From Micavibrio_A sp040381535 (GTDB lineage Bacteria > Pseudomonadota > Alphaproteobacteria > Micavibrionales > Micavibrionaceae), in contig JBEIHF010000003.1 of the NCBI GenBank assembly GCA_040381535.1, forward strand, positions 34,121 through 98,120: a stretch of DNA of 64,000 bases, read 5' to 3'. The notes beneath the pieces were generated by a model that was given only the letters and a program-made list of their open reading frames with translations, made no database searches and was not told the origin of the DNA. Shown piece by piece: positions 1 to 9,633 of the stretch. How positions within the stretch are numbered: the stretch's first letter is position 1; each line of letters starts with the position of its first letter. The translations under genes and the position numbers were made by a program.

Positions 1-916
1 ACTTAACCTTGACCAGGAGTTTCAGAGCCTCGAACGTGATCGGGTTGACCTTGTACGCGATAATGTGCGGGGTCTGGAGCATGGCAAGCTCTAACCCCAC
101 GGTGCCCGAACAGGCAAGTGCGACATCCATGGATTTGAACGCATTCCATTTCTGCCCCGCATCGGTGATGATATGCACCTCGCCGCGATATTCTTTCAGC
201 AAGTCATGCACATCTTTACGCAAATGCGGCAAGGTCGGCGCCACGATCTGCGGCAATGACGCCATACGATCGGCCACATTGAACGCCGCATCGCACAGAA
301 CTTTACCCATGCGTTTCAATTCGCCTTTACGGCTGCCAAACAACAAACCGATAACGGTTTCAGTGCTGGGAATGCCGTTATCTTCACGAAACGCCGCTCC
401 ATCGGCTTTGAGCGCATTGCCTTCCGCCATCGGATGCCCTGCGGCCACCGTTGAGAAATCGAAATATTGCGGCTCGAAGTCGAACAGGCAGATAAGCCCG
501 TCCAGAAAGGCCTTGATCTTGTCCGCGCGCCCAGCACGCCATGCCCAAACGGTCGGGGCAACGTAATGGATAATCTTGGGTGCATCGCCCTTCATCTCGT
601 GTTTTACAGCTTTGGCCACACGGAAACAAAAATCGGGGGAATCAATCGTAACCACAACATCGGGTTTGGTTTCCTTGATATGGTTGATCGTATGGCGGAT
701 ACGTGACAAAAGGCCAATCAGTTTCGGCGTGATTTCTGCCACGCCCATCACGGCCAGTTCTTCATACGGAAACAAAGATGGCTGTCCCGCCGCAATCATC
801 AACGGGCCGCCAACGCCGTGGAATTCAACATCCGCACGCTGTGCTTTGATGGCGGCTATTAGTTTGGAGCCGAGGAAATCACCCGACGGTTCGCCTGCGA
901 TCACACAAATCCTCAT
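1..916 (-). CDS. lpxB: Lipid-A-disaccharide synthase (partial)
   Basis: LpxB joins UDP-2,3-diacylglucosamine and lipid X to make lipid A disaccharide at the inner face of the cytoplasmic membrane. Reading leftward from 916, the protein starts MRICVIAGEPSGDFLGSK, the glycosyltransferase 19 family N-terminus, followed by a GGPLM motif, the YVAPTVWAWR motif and GSRKGE. About 305 codons are present. The family is usually near 380-400 residues, so the C-terminal quarter lies beyond base 1. The start ATG overlaps the stop of lpxI (ATGA at 916-913), so the two are probably translationally coupled as the end of the lpxD-fabZ-lpxA-lpxI-lpxB run. The usual LPGSR motif reads LFGSR here, a minor oddity. 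Confidence 0.95.
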   Translation of the reverse strand, partial: MRICVIAGEPSGDFLGSKLIAAIKAQRADVEFHGVGGPLMIAAGQPSLFPYEELAVMGVAEITPKLIGLLSRIRHTINHIKETKPDVVVTIDSPDFCFRVAKAVKHEMKGDAPKIIHYVAPTVWAWRAGRADKIKAFLDGLICLFDFEPQYFDFSTVAAGHPMAEGNALKADGAAFREDNGIPSTETVIGLLFGSRKGELKRMGKVLCDAAFNVADRMASLPQIVAPTLPHLRKDVHDLLKEYRGEVHIITDAGQKWNAFKSMDVALACSGTVGLELAMLQTPHIIAYKVNPITFEALKLLVKVK

Positions 917-1716
917 GGAGTGACGCCAATAAGGAACAGGCCTGCTTTATCTGCGGTAGCAATGCATTCTTCTTTGTCGACAATGATCGATGCGCCCGCT
1001 TCTGTAGCGATACCGGAAAATCCCCGCTCAGCGCACAATTTTATGGTTTCTACGCCGATGGTTGGCAAATCAAGTTTGCGGTCCTGCTGCGGCTTGCAGG
1101 TTTTTACCAGAATGCCGCCGCTGCTGCGTTTGATAAGCGCGTTGGTGCCTTTGGAATCTTCGGAGCAGATAACCTTACCGCCTGATACCACGACCGATTG
1201 GCCGATATCTTTCGCGCCCAAATCTTTCGAGGCCACATATCCAAGCGCGGTATCGTCTAATTGTGACTTCGTCGGGACAACAGATCCCAGCAGCCCATCG
1301 GGCATAAGAAAATCGGGCATGATTTCATGAATGCCGTGCAGTTTGAATCCTTCTTCGTTCAATTGCGCATGAATGGCCTGAAGCAAGCCGTCATCGCCAA
1401 GCGCCTTGAAACCCAGTCTGGCAAAAAAGTTTATCGTATAAAGATCAGGGCGCATTTCCCAAAGATGGGGGCGTCTTACAGAACCGATCACGACAAGGTC
1501 TTTAAAACTCTTCTCCTTAAATATCCGCACCATCGCACCACCCGCGCCCAGCCGCAGAAGCGAATAGCTCCGTGCGTCTAGCAAATTCAAATCTGTATGA
1601 TTTTCAAAAGCGATGATGAAAGTTTGGATTTTACGGGCATCGCAGAATTCGAGAAGTTTGGAGGGCAATTTCCCGCCGCCTGCGACAATGCCTAGTCTTG
1701 CGGGAAGAGCGGTCAT
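913..1716 (-). CDS. lpxI: UDP-2,3-diacylglucosamine pyrophosphatase LpxI
   Basis: LpxI hydrolyses UDP-2,3-diacylglucosamine to lipid X and UMP. It is the step done by LpxH in enterobacteria, and most alphaproteobacteria use LpxI (formerly DUF1009). The 267-residue protein has the family's N-terminal GIVAGGGKLP motif near residue 9, and its length is typical. Its position between lpxA and lpxB confirms the role. It begins 6 bases after lpxA ends and overlaps lpxB by 4 bases, so it belongs to the same transcript. No lpxH is seen in the window. Confidence 0.95.
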   Translation of the reverse strand: MTALPARLGIVAGGGKLPSKLLEFCDARKIQTFIIAFENHTDLNLLDARSYSLLRLGAGGAMVRIFKEKSFKDLVVIGSVRRPHLWEMRPDLYTINFFARLGFKALGDDGLLQAIHAQLNEEGFKLHGIHEIMPDFLMPDGLLGSVVPTKSQLDDTALGYVASKDLGAKDIGQSVVVSGGKVICSEDSKGTNALIKRSSGGILVKTCKPQQDRKLDLPTIGVETIKLCAERGFSGIATEAGASIIVDKEECIATADKAGLFLIGVTP

Positions 1717-1722
1717 GATATT

Positions 1723-2523
1723 CTACGCCGCTTTGCGCGGTTCAGGACCGCAAAGCCCGAAGCGTTCTTTGGTACGGGCAAATTCGATCATCTGCATAAC
1801 CATTTTGTCATTCGCATATTCGGAAGACATTTGTTCGATACGTTCTTCCATAGTGCCGCCGCCTTCAAAAAGATTCTTCATGGCCTTTTGTAGTGCTTTG
1901 ATATTGTCTTTTTCCATGCCGCCGCGCTCCAGTCCGATCAGGTTCAAGCCCGCCAGATGCGCGCGCTCGCCTTTTACGCGGCCGTAAGGAATGACATCGC
2001 TCTCGACGCCCGACATGCCGCCAATAACGGCAAACGCGCCGATGCGGATAAATTGGTGCACGGCGGCCAAACCACCGATGAGGACATGGTCGCCGACATG
2101 AACATGCCCGCCGAGCGTAGCGTTGTTCGCCATGATAACGCGGTTGCCAATTTTGCAATCATGCGCGATATGGATTCCAACCATGAACAATCCGTCGTCG
2201 CCAACGGTCGTTTTCATCCCGCCGCCTTCGGTACCGGGATTCATGGTTGCGTGTTCTCGGATTGTATTATTCTTACCGATGATAAGTTCGGACGGCTCGC
2301 CGTGATATTTCAAATCCTGCGGCGCAGAACCGAGCGACGCAAAAGGAAAAACGCGTGTGTTTTCACCGATGGTTGTGTGCCCATCCAACACAACATGCGC
2401 CTTTAATTCCACGCCGTCTTTGAGCGTGACATTGGGACCGATAACGCAGTAAGGCCCAATTGAAACATTGGCTCCAATTTTGACTTTAGGGTCGATGATA
2501 GCAGTTGGGTGAATATTACTCAT
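1723..2523 (-). CDS. lpxA: Acyl-ACP--UDP-N-acetylglucosamine O-acyltransferase
   Basis: LpxA performs the first step of lipid A synthesis, moving a 3-hydroxyacyl chain from ACP to UDP-GlcNAc in the cytoplasm. The protein is a left-handed beta helix with repeated hexapeptides from residue 8 onward and the catalytic histidine region HIAHDC (His121 with this start), followed by the C-terminal helical domain. I start at MSNIHPTAIIDP, giving 266 residues, which matches the family. A longer start 11 codons upstream (2556) adds a sequence unlike LpxA. fabZ ends 62 bases upstream, which is the standard lpxD-fabZ-lpxA-lpxI-lpxB order. Confidence 0.95.
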   Translation of the reverse strand: MSNIHPTAIIDPKVKIGANVSIGPYCVIGPNVTLKDGVELKAHVVLDGHTTIGENTRVFPFASLGSAPQDLKYHGEPSELIIGKNNTIREHATMNPGTEGGGMKTTVGDDGLFMVGIHIAHDCKIGNRVIMANNATLGGHVHVGDHVLIGGLAAVHQFIRIGAFAVIGGMSGVESDVIPYGRVKGERAHLAGLNLIGLERGGMEKDNIKALQKAMKNLFEGGGTMEERIEQMSSEYANDKMVMQMIEFARTKERFGLCGPEPRKAA

Positions 2524-2585
2524 TCTCAAGACATACCAAGGCATGTGGCAAGCCACAAATCACACAATTTTTCAGGGTGTTACAG

Positions 2586-3059
2586 TTATACGGGCTTTGA
2601 CGTCTGATCCATGATCATCGCAGAAAACACGGCTTCGGCGCAGACAAAATCACCGACCAAGGCTTTGCCGTTGAATTTCCAGACGTTCTTGCGGTTCTGG
2701 ATCTTTTCGACATGGATATGAAGCGCATCCCCGGGTGTTACGGGACGGCGGAATTTGGCTTCCTCGATGCTCATGAAATAAACAACCTTGCCTTTGGCCT
2801 CTTCGCCCAGGGTTTTAACGACCAGGCAGGCGGAAGTTTGCGCCATGGCCTCGACGATCAGAACGCCAGGCATCACGGGCCATCCCGGGAAATGACCTTG
2901 AAAATGCGGTTCGTTGAACGTGACATTTTTTAAACCAACGGCGCGGATCCCGGGAACGTATTCGAGAATACGATCGACCAGCAAAATGGGATAGCGATGG
3001 GGAATCATCTCCATCACCGCAACGATATCTACCTTGGTATCTGCTTCGTTCATGACCAC
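2586..3059 (-). CDS. fabZ: 3-hydroxyacyl-[ACP] dehydratase FabZ
   Basis: FabZ removes water from 3-hydroxyacyl-ACP in fatty acid elongation, competing with LpxA and LpxD for the same substrate, which explains why it sits among the lpx genes. The 157-residue hot-dog protein carries the active-site stretch QGHFPGWPVMPGVL with catalytic His56 and the helix glutamate at 70 (VEAMAQ). A second ATG two codons in (MNEADTK) could be the real start. It ends 62 bases before the lpxA start and begins 6 bases after lpxD. Confidence 0.96.
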   Translation of the reverse strand: MVMNEADTKVDIVAVMEMIPHRYPILLVDRILEYVPGIRAVGLKNVTFNEPHFQGHFPGWPVMPGVLIVEAMAQTSACLVVKTLGEEAKGKVVYFMSIEEAKFRRPVTPGDALHIHVEKIQNRKNVWKFNGKALVGDFVCAEAVFSAMIMDQTSKPV

Positions 3060-3065
3060 CTGTTT

Positions 3066-4091
3066 TTATTCGCTTTTTTGCCTGTTGGTCAAGCGTTTCA
3101 GTGCAATGACCTGACGCATAAATTCCTTGGCCGGCATGGCGGGCGCGCCCAACTGTTGCTCACCGGCGGGCACATCCTTCATGACGCCTGCCATGGCACC
3201 GATGCGGGCCGCCTTGCCTAACTTCAGATGCCCTGCCACGCCCACTTTGGCGGCCAGAACCACATAATCTTCCAAAACCGTGCTGCCCGCCACGCCACAC
3301 TGGGCGATCAAAACACATCCGTGGCCGATTTTAACATTATGTCCAATTTGGACCAGATTATCGATCCATGTGCCGGAGCCGATCACCGTGTCCGGCCCCG
3401 CCCCGCGATCGATGCAGGAATTAGCGCCGATCTCGACATGGTCGCCGATGATAACGCGGCCCAGTTGCGGAACCTTTACATGCCCCGCGGGGTCAATCGC
3501 AAAACCAAAACCGTCCTGTCCCACGCGCACCCCAGGATACAAACGCGTTGCTTCGCCAATTTCCGCATGGGAAACGCTGGCATTTGCGCCTACACGCGAT
3601 TTCGCACCGATAACAACGCCTTCGCCCAGCACTGCGTTGGCTTCGATCCAGACACCGTTGCCGATTTTGGCACCGGCTTTGATGACGACACCAGCTTCTA
3701 TCGTGCAGCCTTCTCCGATGAAGACGGATTCATCAATATGCGCGGCGCCGGAGATGTGGGATTTCGGATAGGCATCGGGATAGAACGCCTGTGCGACGAG
3801 CGCATAGGATTTGTACGGTGCCTCGCAGATGATAACACCCATACCTTTGGGCGCGAACGAAGCCATCGCTTCGGAAACGATGCACGCCCCTGCCTTCGAA
3901 TTTATGAAAGATTCTTTATAGCGGATATTGTCGAGGAAACTTATGTGACTTGCGCCCGCGACATCGAGGGGAGCGACATCGTCGATCATAAATTTCGGAT
4001 CGGCGCCTCCCGCCAATATGCCGCCTGCAATGGCGACCAGATCCGCAAGGGATTGGGCAGGTTGTTTTTTGAAGAACCGTGGATCAGCCAC
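3066..4091 (-). CDS. lpxD: UDP-3-O-(3-hydroxyacyl)glucosamine N-acyltransferase
   Basis: LpxD adds the second, amide-linked hydroxyacyl chain to UDP-3-O-acylglucosamine. The 341-residue protein has the N-terminal uridine-binding domain (roughly residues 1-105, including the SHISFLDN motif) and a long left-handed beta helix of hexapeptide repeats from about residue 110. The histidine-containing QIGHNVKIG segment lies in the catalytic region. Length and domain order are normal. It follows skp by 32 bases and precedes fabZ by 6. Confidence 0.95.
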   Translation of the reverse strand: MADPRFFKKQPAQSLADLVAIAGGILAGGADPKFMIDDVAPLDVAGASHISFLDNIRYKESFINSKAGACIVSEAMASFAPKGMGVIICEAPYKSYALVAQAFYPDAYPKSHISGAAHIDESVFIGEGCTIEAGVVIKAGAKIGNGVWIEANAVLGEGVVIGAKSRVGANASVSHAEIGEATRLYPGVRVGQDGFGFAIDPAGHVKVPQLGRVIIGDHVEIGANSCIDRGAGPDTVIGSGTWIDNLVQIGHNVKIGHGCVLIAQCGVAGSTVLEDYVVLAAKVGVAGHLKLGKAARIGAMAGVMKDVPAGEQQLGAPAMPAKEFMRQVIALKRLTNRQKSE

Positions 4092-4123
4092 AATATCCGC
4101 CCGCTTTGCTAATTTTAAGCGAC

Positions 4124-4666
4124 CTACTCAACCTGAAGCTTTATATCCGCGAGCTTGGCATCGAGTGCTTTGAGAACGTCGTCCGTGATATCGAGGCTCT
4201 TCTCGGCCAGAAGAACGCTTTCGCGCGTGAGAACGATGTCATAGCCTTTTTCGTCTGCGATACCCGCCGAAGCCTCGACGATATTTTTGCGCAATTCCTG
4301 CATCGCCTTGTTCAAACCCTCATCAAGAGAGTTGCGGCGCTTTTTGAAAAGCTTTTGTGTTTCGATGATTTTCTCTTCATAGGCTTTGCGCTTTTTATTG
4401 AAGTCCTCGGCAGGAATCTTTCCTTGCTCGGCGAGAAGACCCGTTTCCGTGGTCTTTAGTTCTTTTTCCTTAGCCGCAAATTCCTTTTGAAAAGTATCTT
4501 TCTTGGCTTGAATCTGGGCTTGCAGGCTTTTCGCCGCTTTGGATTCCGCCAAAATCCTATCCACGTCCACCATGGCGATGGTCGGGCTGGCCGCATGCGA
4601 AGGCGAAACACCACCGACGGCAAAAGCGAAAACCAGCAGGGTCAAAAACAAGGCGCGCTGAAACAT
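4124..4666 (-). CDS. skp: Periplasmic chaperone Skp/OmpH
   Basis: Skp is the periplasmic holdase that carries unfolded outer-membrane proteins to the BAM complex. The 180-residue product has a clear signal peptide (hydrophobic residues 4-20, probable cleavage after SPSHA at residue 25), then the family's IAMVDVDRIL strand and a long charged, coiled-coil region (about residues 45-125) that forms the chaperone tentacles. It lies 38 bases downstream of bamA, the gene of its delivery target, and 32 bases upstream of lpxD, as in most proteobacteria. Confidence 0.92.
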   Translation of the reverse strand: MFQRALFLTLLVFAFAVGGVSPSHAASPTIAMVDVDRILAESKAAKSLQAQIQAKKDTFQKEFAAKEKELKTTETGLLAEQGKIPAEDFNKKRKAYEEKIIETQKLFKKRRNSLDEGLNKAMQELRKNIVEASAGIADEKGYDIVLTRESVLLAEKSLDITDDVLKALDAKLADIKLQVE

Positions 4667-4704
4667 CTCGAATACTCCTTAAAAATAGCGGTTGAACGCT
4701 TGGC

Positions 4705-6969
4705 CTAGAACCGTGTTCCAAAACTGAAGCGGAAATTTTCTTCCTGATCGAAATCTTCCTTGATGTACGGAAACGTGAAGTCTACACGGACCGGACCCAT
4801 GGGCGATCTCCAGGAAATACCCAAACCAGCCGCGGCGCGAATGGAATTCTCGTCCACCACTTCGGGACCTGTCTCATCCACATCCCACAGCGATCCGAAA
4901 TCGTTGAATGCGTGGCCTGCGATGCCCATCTCTTCGGGCAGACCGATCGGGAATGTCAGTTCGGCGGAACCGCGGTAGTACAAATTACCGCCCAACGCGT
5001 CATCCGTGAAAATATCACGGGGGCCAAGGCCACCCTTTTGAAAGCCGCGCAGATTGTTGCCGCCGAGCATATAACGCTCGTTGATCTCTACATCTTCGCT
5101 GCCCATACCTTGAATGGCGCCGACTTCACCCAGAATGTTGAAGATAACGCTCTTCTCGTAAACAGGAATGAAGTAGCTGGAGCCGATATCGCCGGACACG
5201 TAGTTTGCATCGCCGCCGATACCCGCATATTCAAGATCGAGCCACGAATACAAACCGTCGGTCGGGAACAATGTGGAATCACGGTCATCATAAGTCAGGC
5301 GTTGGGAAATAGCGGAGGTTGAACGCTTGCCTTCCTGATCGATAATAAAGCGCGAAGCGTCACCATCCACGTTGTAAACTTCGTTTTGTTCGAAGCGGTA
5401 TTTCAAACCCTGACGCCATTTCTCAGACAGAGGATAACCCATGCGCAACGCACCGCCCGTGCGTTTCTGGTCGAACGAGGATTCATCCTGCAAGTCGCGG
5501 GTAATGTGGAACGCATCCACACCAGCGGACAGATCGCGGTCGAGGAAGTAAGGCTCCGTAAACGATGCATCGAATTCGGTGCGTTTACCGGCCAGCGTCG
5601 TGGCAAAGGTTAAATCTTGACCTTTGCCGAGCAGGTTGCGTTCACGGATGCGCAGGTCAGCCAAAGGGCCGTCTTGCGTCGAGAAACCGGCACCGATGGA
5701 AAGTTCTCCCGTGGATTGTTCGACGACTTCGATGTCGACAACCGTTTTGTCCGGCGCACTGCCTTGCATATTCTTGATCACGACATTTTCAAAGAAGTTG
5801 AGGTCGCGGAGGTTCTGTTCGGATTTCGCCAACTTGGATTTACTGAAGGGATCGCCTTCGACCAGAAGAATTTCACGGCGGATAACCTTATCGATGGTGC
5901 GGACGTTGCCGTGAATGTCGATACGTTCGACGAACACACGCGGGCTTTCACCGATGTTGAAAACGATATCGACGGAACTATCGGCCGCGTTGCGGTTGAC
6001 TTGCGGATCGATATCGGCAAACGCGTATTGCACATCGCCCAATTGGGTAGACATAGCTTCCACGCTCGCTTCGACCTCGTCGGCGTCATACCATTCGCCT
6101 GGTAGGAACTTAATAGCATCCTTCAAAGGCGTGCCGTCAAAACCGCGTAGGTCGGAATTGATCCCTATCGAACCGATTTTGTAACGTGGGCCTTCTTCCA
6201 CCGTAAATGTCAGATAGAAGTCTTCTTTATCTTCGGACAATTCGGCGTTGGAGCTAATTACTCGGAAATCCGCATAACCGTTGCGCAAATAGAAACGACG
6301 CAGGAGTTCCTCATCGAATTTCACGCGGTCTTCGTCATAACGATCGTCCGAGGAGAAAAAGCGATACCAGCGTTCTTCCTTGGTGGACAGTTCGGCGCGA
6401 AGGGCATCATCGTCAAATTCTTTGTTGCCGACAAATTTGATGCCCTTGATGGCCGTAACATCGCCTTCAACAATTTCAAAGACGAGGTTGACGCGGTTTT
6501 GGTCGAGTTCAATGATTTTGGGTTCGACGTTCACGGCAAAACGGCCGTCGCGTTGATACAATTGATAAACGCGCGAGACGTCGTTCTGCACTTTGGTTTT
6601 CGTGTAAACCTGACGCGGGCGCAGGGAAATTTCGGACATCAGCTCATCATCTTCAAGGCGGTCGTTGCCTTCGAACGCGATCTCATTGATGATCGGGTTT
6701 TCGACAACATCGACCAACATGATGCCGCTCTGTTGTTTGATTTTAACATCGGCAAAAAGGCCGGTCGCGAAAAGGTTTTTCAAACCTTCGTTCATAACGT
6801 CTTCGGTTAGAGGCTGACCGGTCGGAATGTTCAGATATGTAAGGATCGTTGCGGGCTCGATACGCTGCGCGCCGTTGACGCGGATCTCGCGAAGAATTTC
6901 CGCAGCGAAGGCGGAAAAATTGAGAACGAGTGCAAAAATAAAAATTATGAAAAAGCGTGAACGAGTCAT
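4705..6969 (-). CDS. bamA: Outer-membrane protein assembly factor BamA
   Basis: BamA is the central pore of the outer-membrane protein insertion machine. The protein has a signal peptide (MTRSRFFIIFIFALVL, cleavage near SAFA), five POTRA repeats over about residues 22-340 and an Omp85 barrel ending in FRFSFGTRF, with the C-terminal phenylalanine expected of outer-membrane barrels. The open frame extends to 7038, but those codons precede the signal peptide. ATG 6969 has AGGA about 12 bases upstream, and ATG 6981 is the alternative. It lies directly downstream of rseP. Confidence 0.96.
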   Translation of the reverse strand: MTRSRFFIIFIFALVLNFSAFAAEILREIRVNGAQRIEPATILTYLNIPTGQPLTEDVMNEGLKNLFATGLFADVKIKQQSGIMLVDVVENPIINEIAFEGNDRLEDDELMSEISLRPRQVYTKTKVQNDVSRVYQLYQRDGRFAVNVEPKIIELDQNRVNLVFEIVEGDVTAIKGIKFVGNKEFDDDALRAELSTKEERWYRFFSSDDRYDEDRVKFDEELLRRFYLRNGYADFRVISSNAELSEDKEDFYLTFTVEEGPRYKIGSIGINSDLRGFDGTPLKDAIKFLPGEWYDADEVEASVEAMSTQLGDVQYAFADIDPQVNRNAADSSVDIVFNIGESPRVFVERIDIHGNVRTIDKVIRREILLVEGDPFSKSKLAKSEQNLRDLNFFENVVIKNMQGSAPDKTVVDIEVVEQSTGELSIGAGFSTQDGPLADLRIRERNLLGKGQDLTFATTLAGKRTEFDASFTEPYFLDRDLSAGVDAFHITRDLQDESSFDQKRTGGALRMGYPLSEKWRQGLKYRFEQNEVYNVDGDASRFIIDQEGKRSTSAISQRLTYDDRDSTLFPTDGLYSWLDLEYAGIGGDANYVSGDIGSSYFIPVYEKSVIFNILGEVGAIQGMGSEDVEINERYMLGGNNLRGFQKGGLGPRDIFTDDALGGNLYYRGSAELTFPIGLPEEMGIAGHAFNDFGSLWDVDETGPEVVDENSIRAAAGLGISWRSPMGPVRVDFTFPYIKEDFDQEENFRFSFGTRF

Positions 6970-7054
6970 GATGAATCGCATTCCTGACGTAACGGTTTGT
7001 ACCTCAAATTCAGTAGAATATTTTAAGGCGGGCGGCAACCAATTCTTTTAAGAA

Positions 7055-8443
7055 TCAAAGAATAAGCTGGAGAATATCACTCAGATTCGCGAAGACCATA
7101 ATACCGATCAAAATGGTGAATCCCAAACGGAAAGCATATTCCTGCGCCCTCTCAGGCACCGGTGAGCCTTTTAAGGCCTCCAGCGCATAGAAGACCAGAT
7201 GGCCGCCGTCGAGAACGGGGATCGGGAAAAGGTTAATAAGTCCAAGGTTGATTGACAGAAGTGCGGTGAAAGTGATTACAGCAATTATACCGGCTTGAGC
7301 CATATCACCCGCCATGGCGCCGATACGGATCAAACCGCCCAGTTCTTTCGCCGAACGGGTACCCGTAACTATTTGTCCAAGCGCCCTAAGGGTACCGACG
7401 GTAACCTCCTTGGTTTCACGAACGGCTTCGACGATGGCGGAGCCTGGACCGTGTTTCACGATGTCATCACCCACTTTTTCGGAGATCACGATCATCTTGT
7501 CTTTGCCCTCTTCGGGCGTATCCAGTTTTTCGTTAAGGCGCTTGAACGGATGAACGATCAGCGTACTGTCCTTCTCCCCTTCAATACCTTTGAACGTCAC
7601 TTCCATGTCGCGGTCATAGGATTTTTTGAATCCGGCGACGGCTTGGTCTTCGTTCGTTATTTTTGTGCCGTTAATGGCAATCACATTCTTAAGGCCGAAA
7701 CCATTGACAGCACCCAGAAGACCCAAAACCCCGCGCGCATGTTCGAAACCGAAACGGTCAGAGAATGTTTCGCGTTTGGGCGTGGCTTCTAGATTGATTT
7801 CCTTGTCGCCACGCTGGATCGTGAAAGTCATCGGCGTGTCGAGTGCGACCATGACGGTTTGACGGATATCTTGAAAACGTTTGACGGGAACCCCATCAAT
7901 AGCAACCACGCGGTCATGCGGTTCGAAACCAGCCTTATCGGCGGCGGAATCCTTGACGATAGCTGCGGCCGTGGGCGGTGTGACCGGCTGGCCGTAGAAC
8001 ATATAAAGCCCCGCCAAAAGGATGATGGCGAAAATGAAATTGATGGCGGGCCCCGCGAAAACGATCAGCGCGCGTTGCCATACGGGTTTGGCGAAGAATG
8101 CGACTTTTCGTTCCTCGGCGCTCAGAGGACGGGCTTTCAGCCCCTCGCCCACTGTTTCCGTGTGGCTGGTGCTGGCAGGGTCCGTATCGCCAAACATCTT
8201 GACGTAACCGCCAAGGGGTATGAGCGAGAATTTCCAACGCGTACCATGTTTATCGTAACGGCCGAAAAGCTCTTTACCGAAACCGATGGAAAAAGTTTCG
8301 ACGCGCACACCGAAAAGACGCGCGACAATGTAATGACCCCATTCATGCACGAACACCAAAATGGACAAGACGAGCAGGAACGTCCCCGCATAGGTCCAGA
8401 CGTTAGTGAAGACAAGTTGGAACATATCAAAAAATGAGGTCAT
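7055..8443 (-). CDS. rseP: Site-2 zinc metalloprotease RseP
   Basis: RseP is an inner-membrane protease that cuts anti-sigma factors and leftover signal peptides within the membrane. The 462-residue protein shows the zinc motif HEWGH at residues 33-37 in the first membrane helix, a central PDZ region (about 130-330), and the second conserved motif PVLDGGH near residue 400 followed by membrane helices. The start codon overlaps the dxr stop (ATGA at 8443-8440). The product is slightly longer than the common 350-450 residues but has no obvious extra domain. Confidence 0.95.
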   Translation of the reverse strand: MTSFFDMFQLVFTNVWTYAGTFLLVLSILVFVHEWGHYIVARLFGVRVETFSIGFGKELFGRYDKHGTRWKFSLIPLGGYVKMFGDTDPASTSHTETVGEGLKARPLSAEERKVAFFAKPVWQRALIVFAGPAINFIFAIILLAGLYMFYGQPVTPPTAAAIVKDSAADKAGFEPHDRVVAIDGVPVKRFQDIRQTVMVALDTPMTFTIQRGDKEINLEATPKRETFSDRFGFEHARGVLGLLGAVNGFGLKNVIAINGTKITNEDQAVAGFKKSYDRDMEVTFKGIEGEKDSTLIVHPFKRLNEKLDTPEEGKDKMIVISEKVGDDIVKHGPGSAIVEAVRETKEVTVGTLRALGQIVTGTRSAKELGGLIRIGAMAGDMAQAGIIAVITFTALLSINLGLINLFPIPVLDGGHLVFYALEALKGSPVPERAQEYAFRLGFTILIGIMVFANLSDILQLIL

Positions 8444-9633
8444 AGTACTTTCCGTTTCGGGGGTGAATCACTGGAAGAGTTTCGTTTAAATATACATGCT
8501 TTCGCTTCGTTACGCATCAATTCGTCATAGGCAAGAATGGCTTCCAGACCACCGCCCGCCTGCTCTCCACCATTTTCCACTATTGCGCGCGTAATGGCAA
8601 AAATCTCCGTAAAACCTATGCGTCCCGCCAGAAATTCTGAAACGGTCACTTCGTTAGCGGCGTTCAGCGCGATACAGGCGGATTGTCCTTGTTCGATGCA
8701 ATCATAGGCAAACTTTATGGCCGGAAAACGGCGATCGTCCACCTCCTCAAACGTAAGGGCGGAAATCTTCTTAAAATCAAGCCGTTGTGCAGGTCCGTTC
8801 AAGCGGTTGGGCCAGCCTAGCGTATAAGTGATGGGAATGCGCATGTCCGAAGCGCCCATCTGGGCCAGAACCGAGCCGTCCGTATATTCGACCATGGAAT
8901 GGATGACCGATTGGGGGTGGACGACGACCTCTATCTTCTCGGGCGGCAGACCAAAGAAATGATGGGCTTCGATCACTTCCAACGCCTTATTCATCATGGT
9001 CGCGGAATCGATGGAAATCTTCGGGCCCATGTTCCAGTTCGGGTGGGCCAGCGCCTGTTCGGGCGTCGCGGCATCCATTTGCTCCATCGCCCAGTTTCTA
9101 AACGGTCCGCCCGATGCGGTCAGAATGATTTTTTGAACGGCGTGCTTTTGTGAAGCTTCCAAAACCTGAAACACGGCGTTATGTTCGGAATCCACGGGGA
9201 GCAAGGTCGCGCCTGATTTCTGCGCCGCCTGCATGACGAGCAGGCCCGCCGCGACCAAAGGTTCCTTGTTCGCAATCGCCACGCATTTGCCGCGCGTGAT
9301 GGCAGCGAGCAGCAATTCCAACCCTGCCATACCGACAATCGCAGCCATCGTGAACTCTGGCGCGTCTTTCGCGGCATCCAGCAAAGCCGTGCGCCCTGCC
9401 GCCGCTTCGGTTTTTGTTCCTGCCAGTCCCGATCGCAATTCCTGATACAGGCTTTCATTGCCGATGACAGCACGCTTCGCGTTGGACTTTTTCGCCTGCT
9501 TGACCAGCAATGCGACATTATTCTGCGCGGTCAATGTGTCGATGTAATAGGTTTGCTTTTGGGACAAAACGACATCAAGCGTCGCCGCGCCAACGGAACC
9601 CGTCGAACCCAAAATGGAAACGCCCCGCATCAT
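8440..9633 (-). CDS. dxr: 1-deoxy-D-xylulose 5-phosphate reductoisomerase
   Basis: Dxr converts DOXP to 2-C-methyl-erythritol 4-phosphate, the committed step of the non-mevalonate isoprenoid pathway. The N-terminal VSILGSTGSVG is the NADPH-binding loop. IANKEPLVAAG, LLPVDSEHNA and IDSATMMNKALE are the substrate and metal-binding signatures. I prefer the ATG at 9633 because it forms an ATGA overlap with the cdsA stop, giving 397 residues. A start at 9654 would add seven residues. Its product feeds undecaprenyl phosphate synthesis through uppS, three genes upstream. Confidence 0.95.
   Translation of the reverse strand: MMRGVSILGSTGSVGAATLDVVLSQKQTYYIDTLTAQNNVALLVKQAKKSNAKRAVIGNESLYQELRSGLAGTKTEAAAGRTALLDAAKDAPEFTMAAIVGMAGLELLLAAITRGKCVAIANKEPLVAAGLLVMQAAQKSGATLLPVDSEHNAVFQVLEASQKHAVQKIILTASGGPFRNWAMEQMDAATPEQALAHPNWNMGPKISIDSATMMNKALEVIEAHHFFGLPPEKIEVVVHPQSVIHSMVEYTDGSVLAQMGASDMRIPITYTLGWPNRLNGPAQRLDFKKISALTFEEVDDRRFPAIKFAYDCIEQGQSACIALNAANEVTVSEFLAGRIGFTEIFAITRAIVENGGEQAGGGLEAILAYDELMRNEAKACIFKRNSSSDSPPKRKVL

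Noticed and set aside
3228..4112. 294-codon plus-strand frame
   Set aside because: Mirror of lpxD, with the repeat pattern of the hexapeptides visible in reverse.
7005..7038. Upstream start for bamA
   Set aside because: Would put more than 20 unrelated residues before a clear signal peptide.
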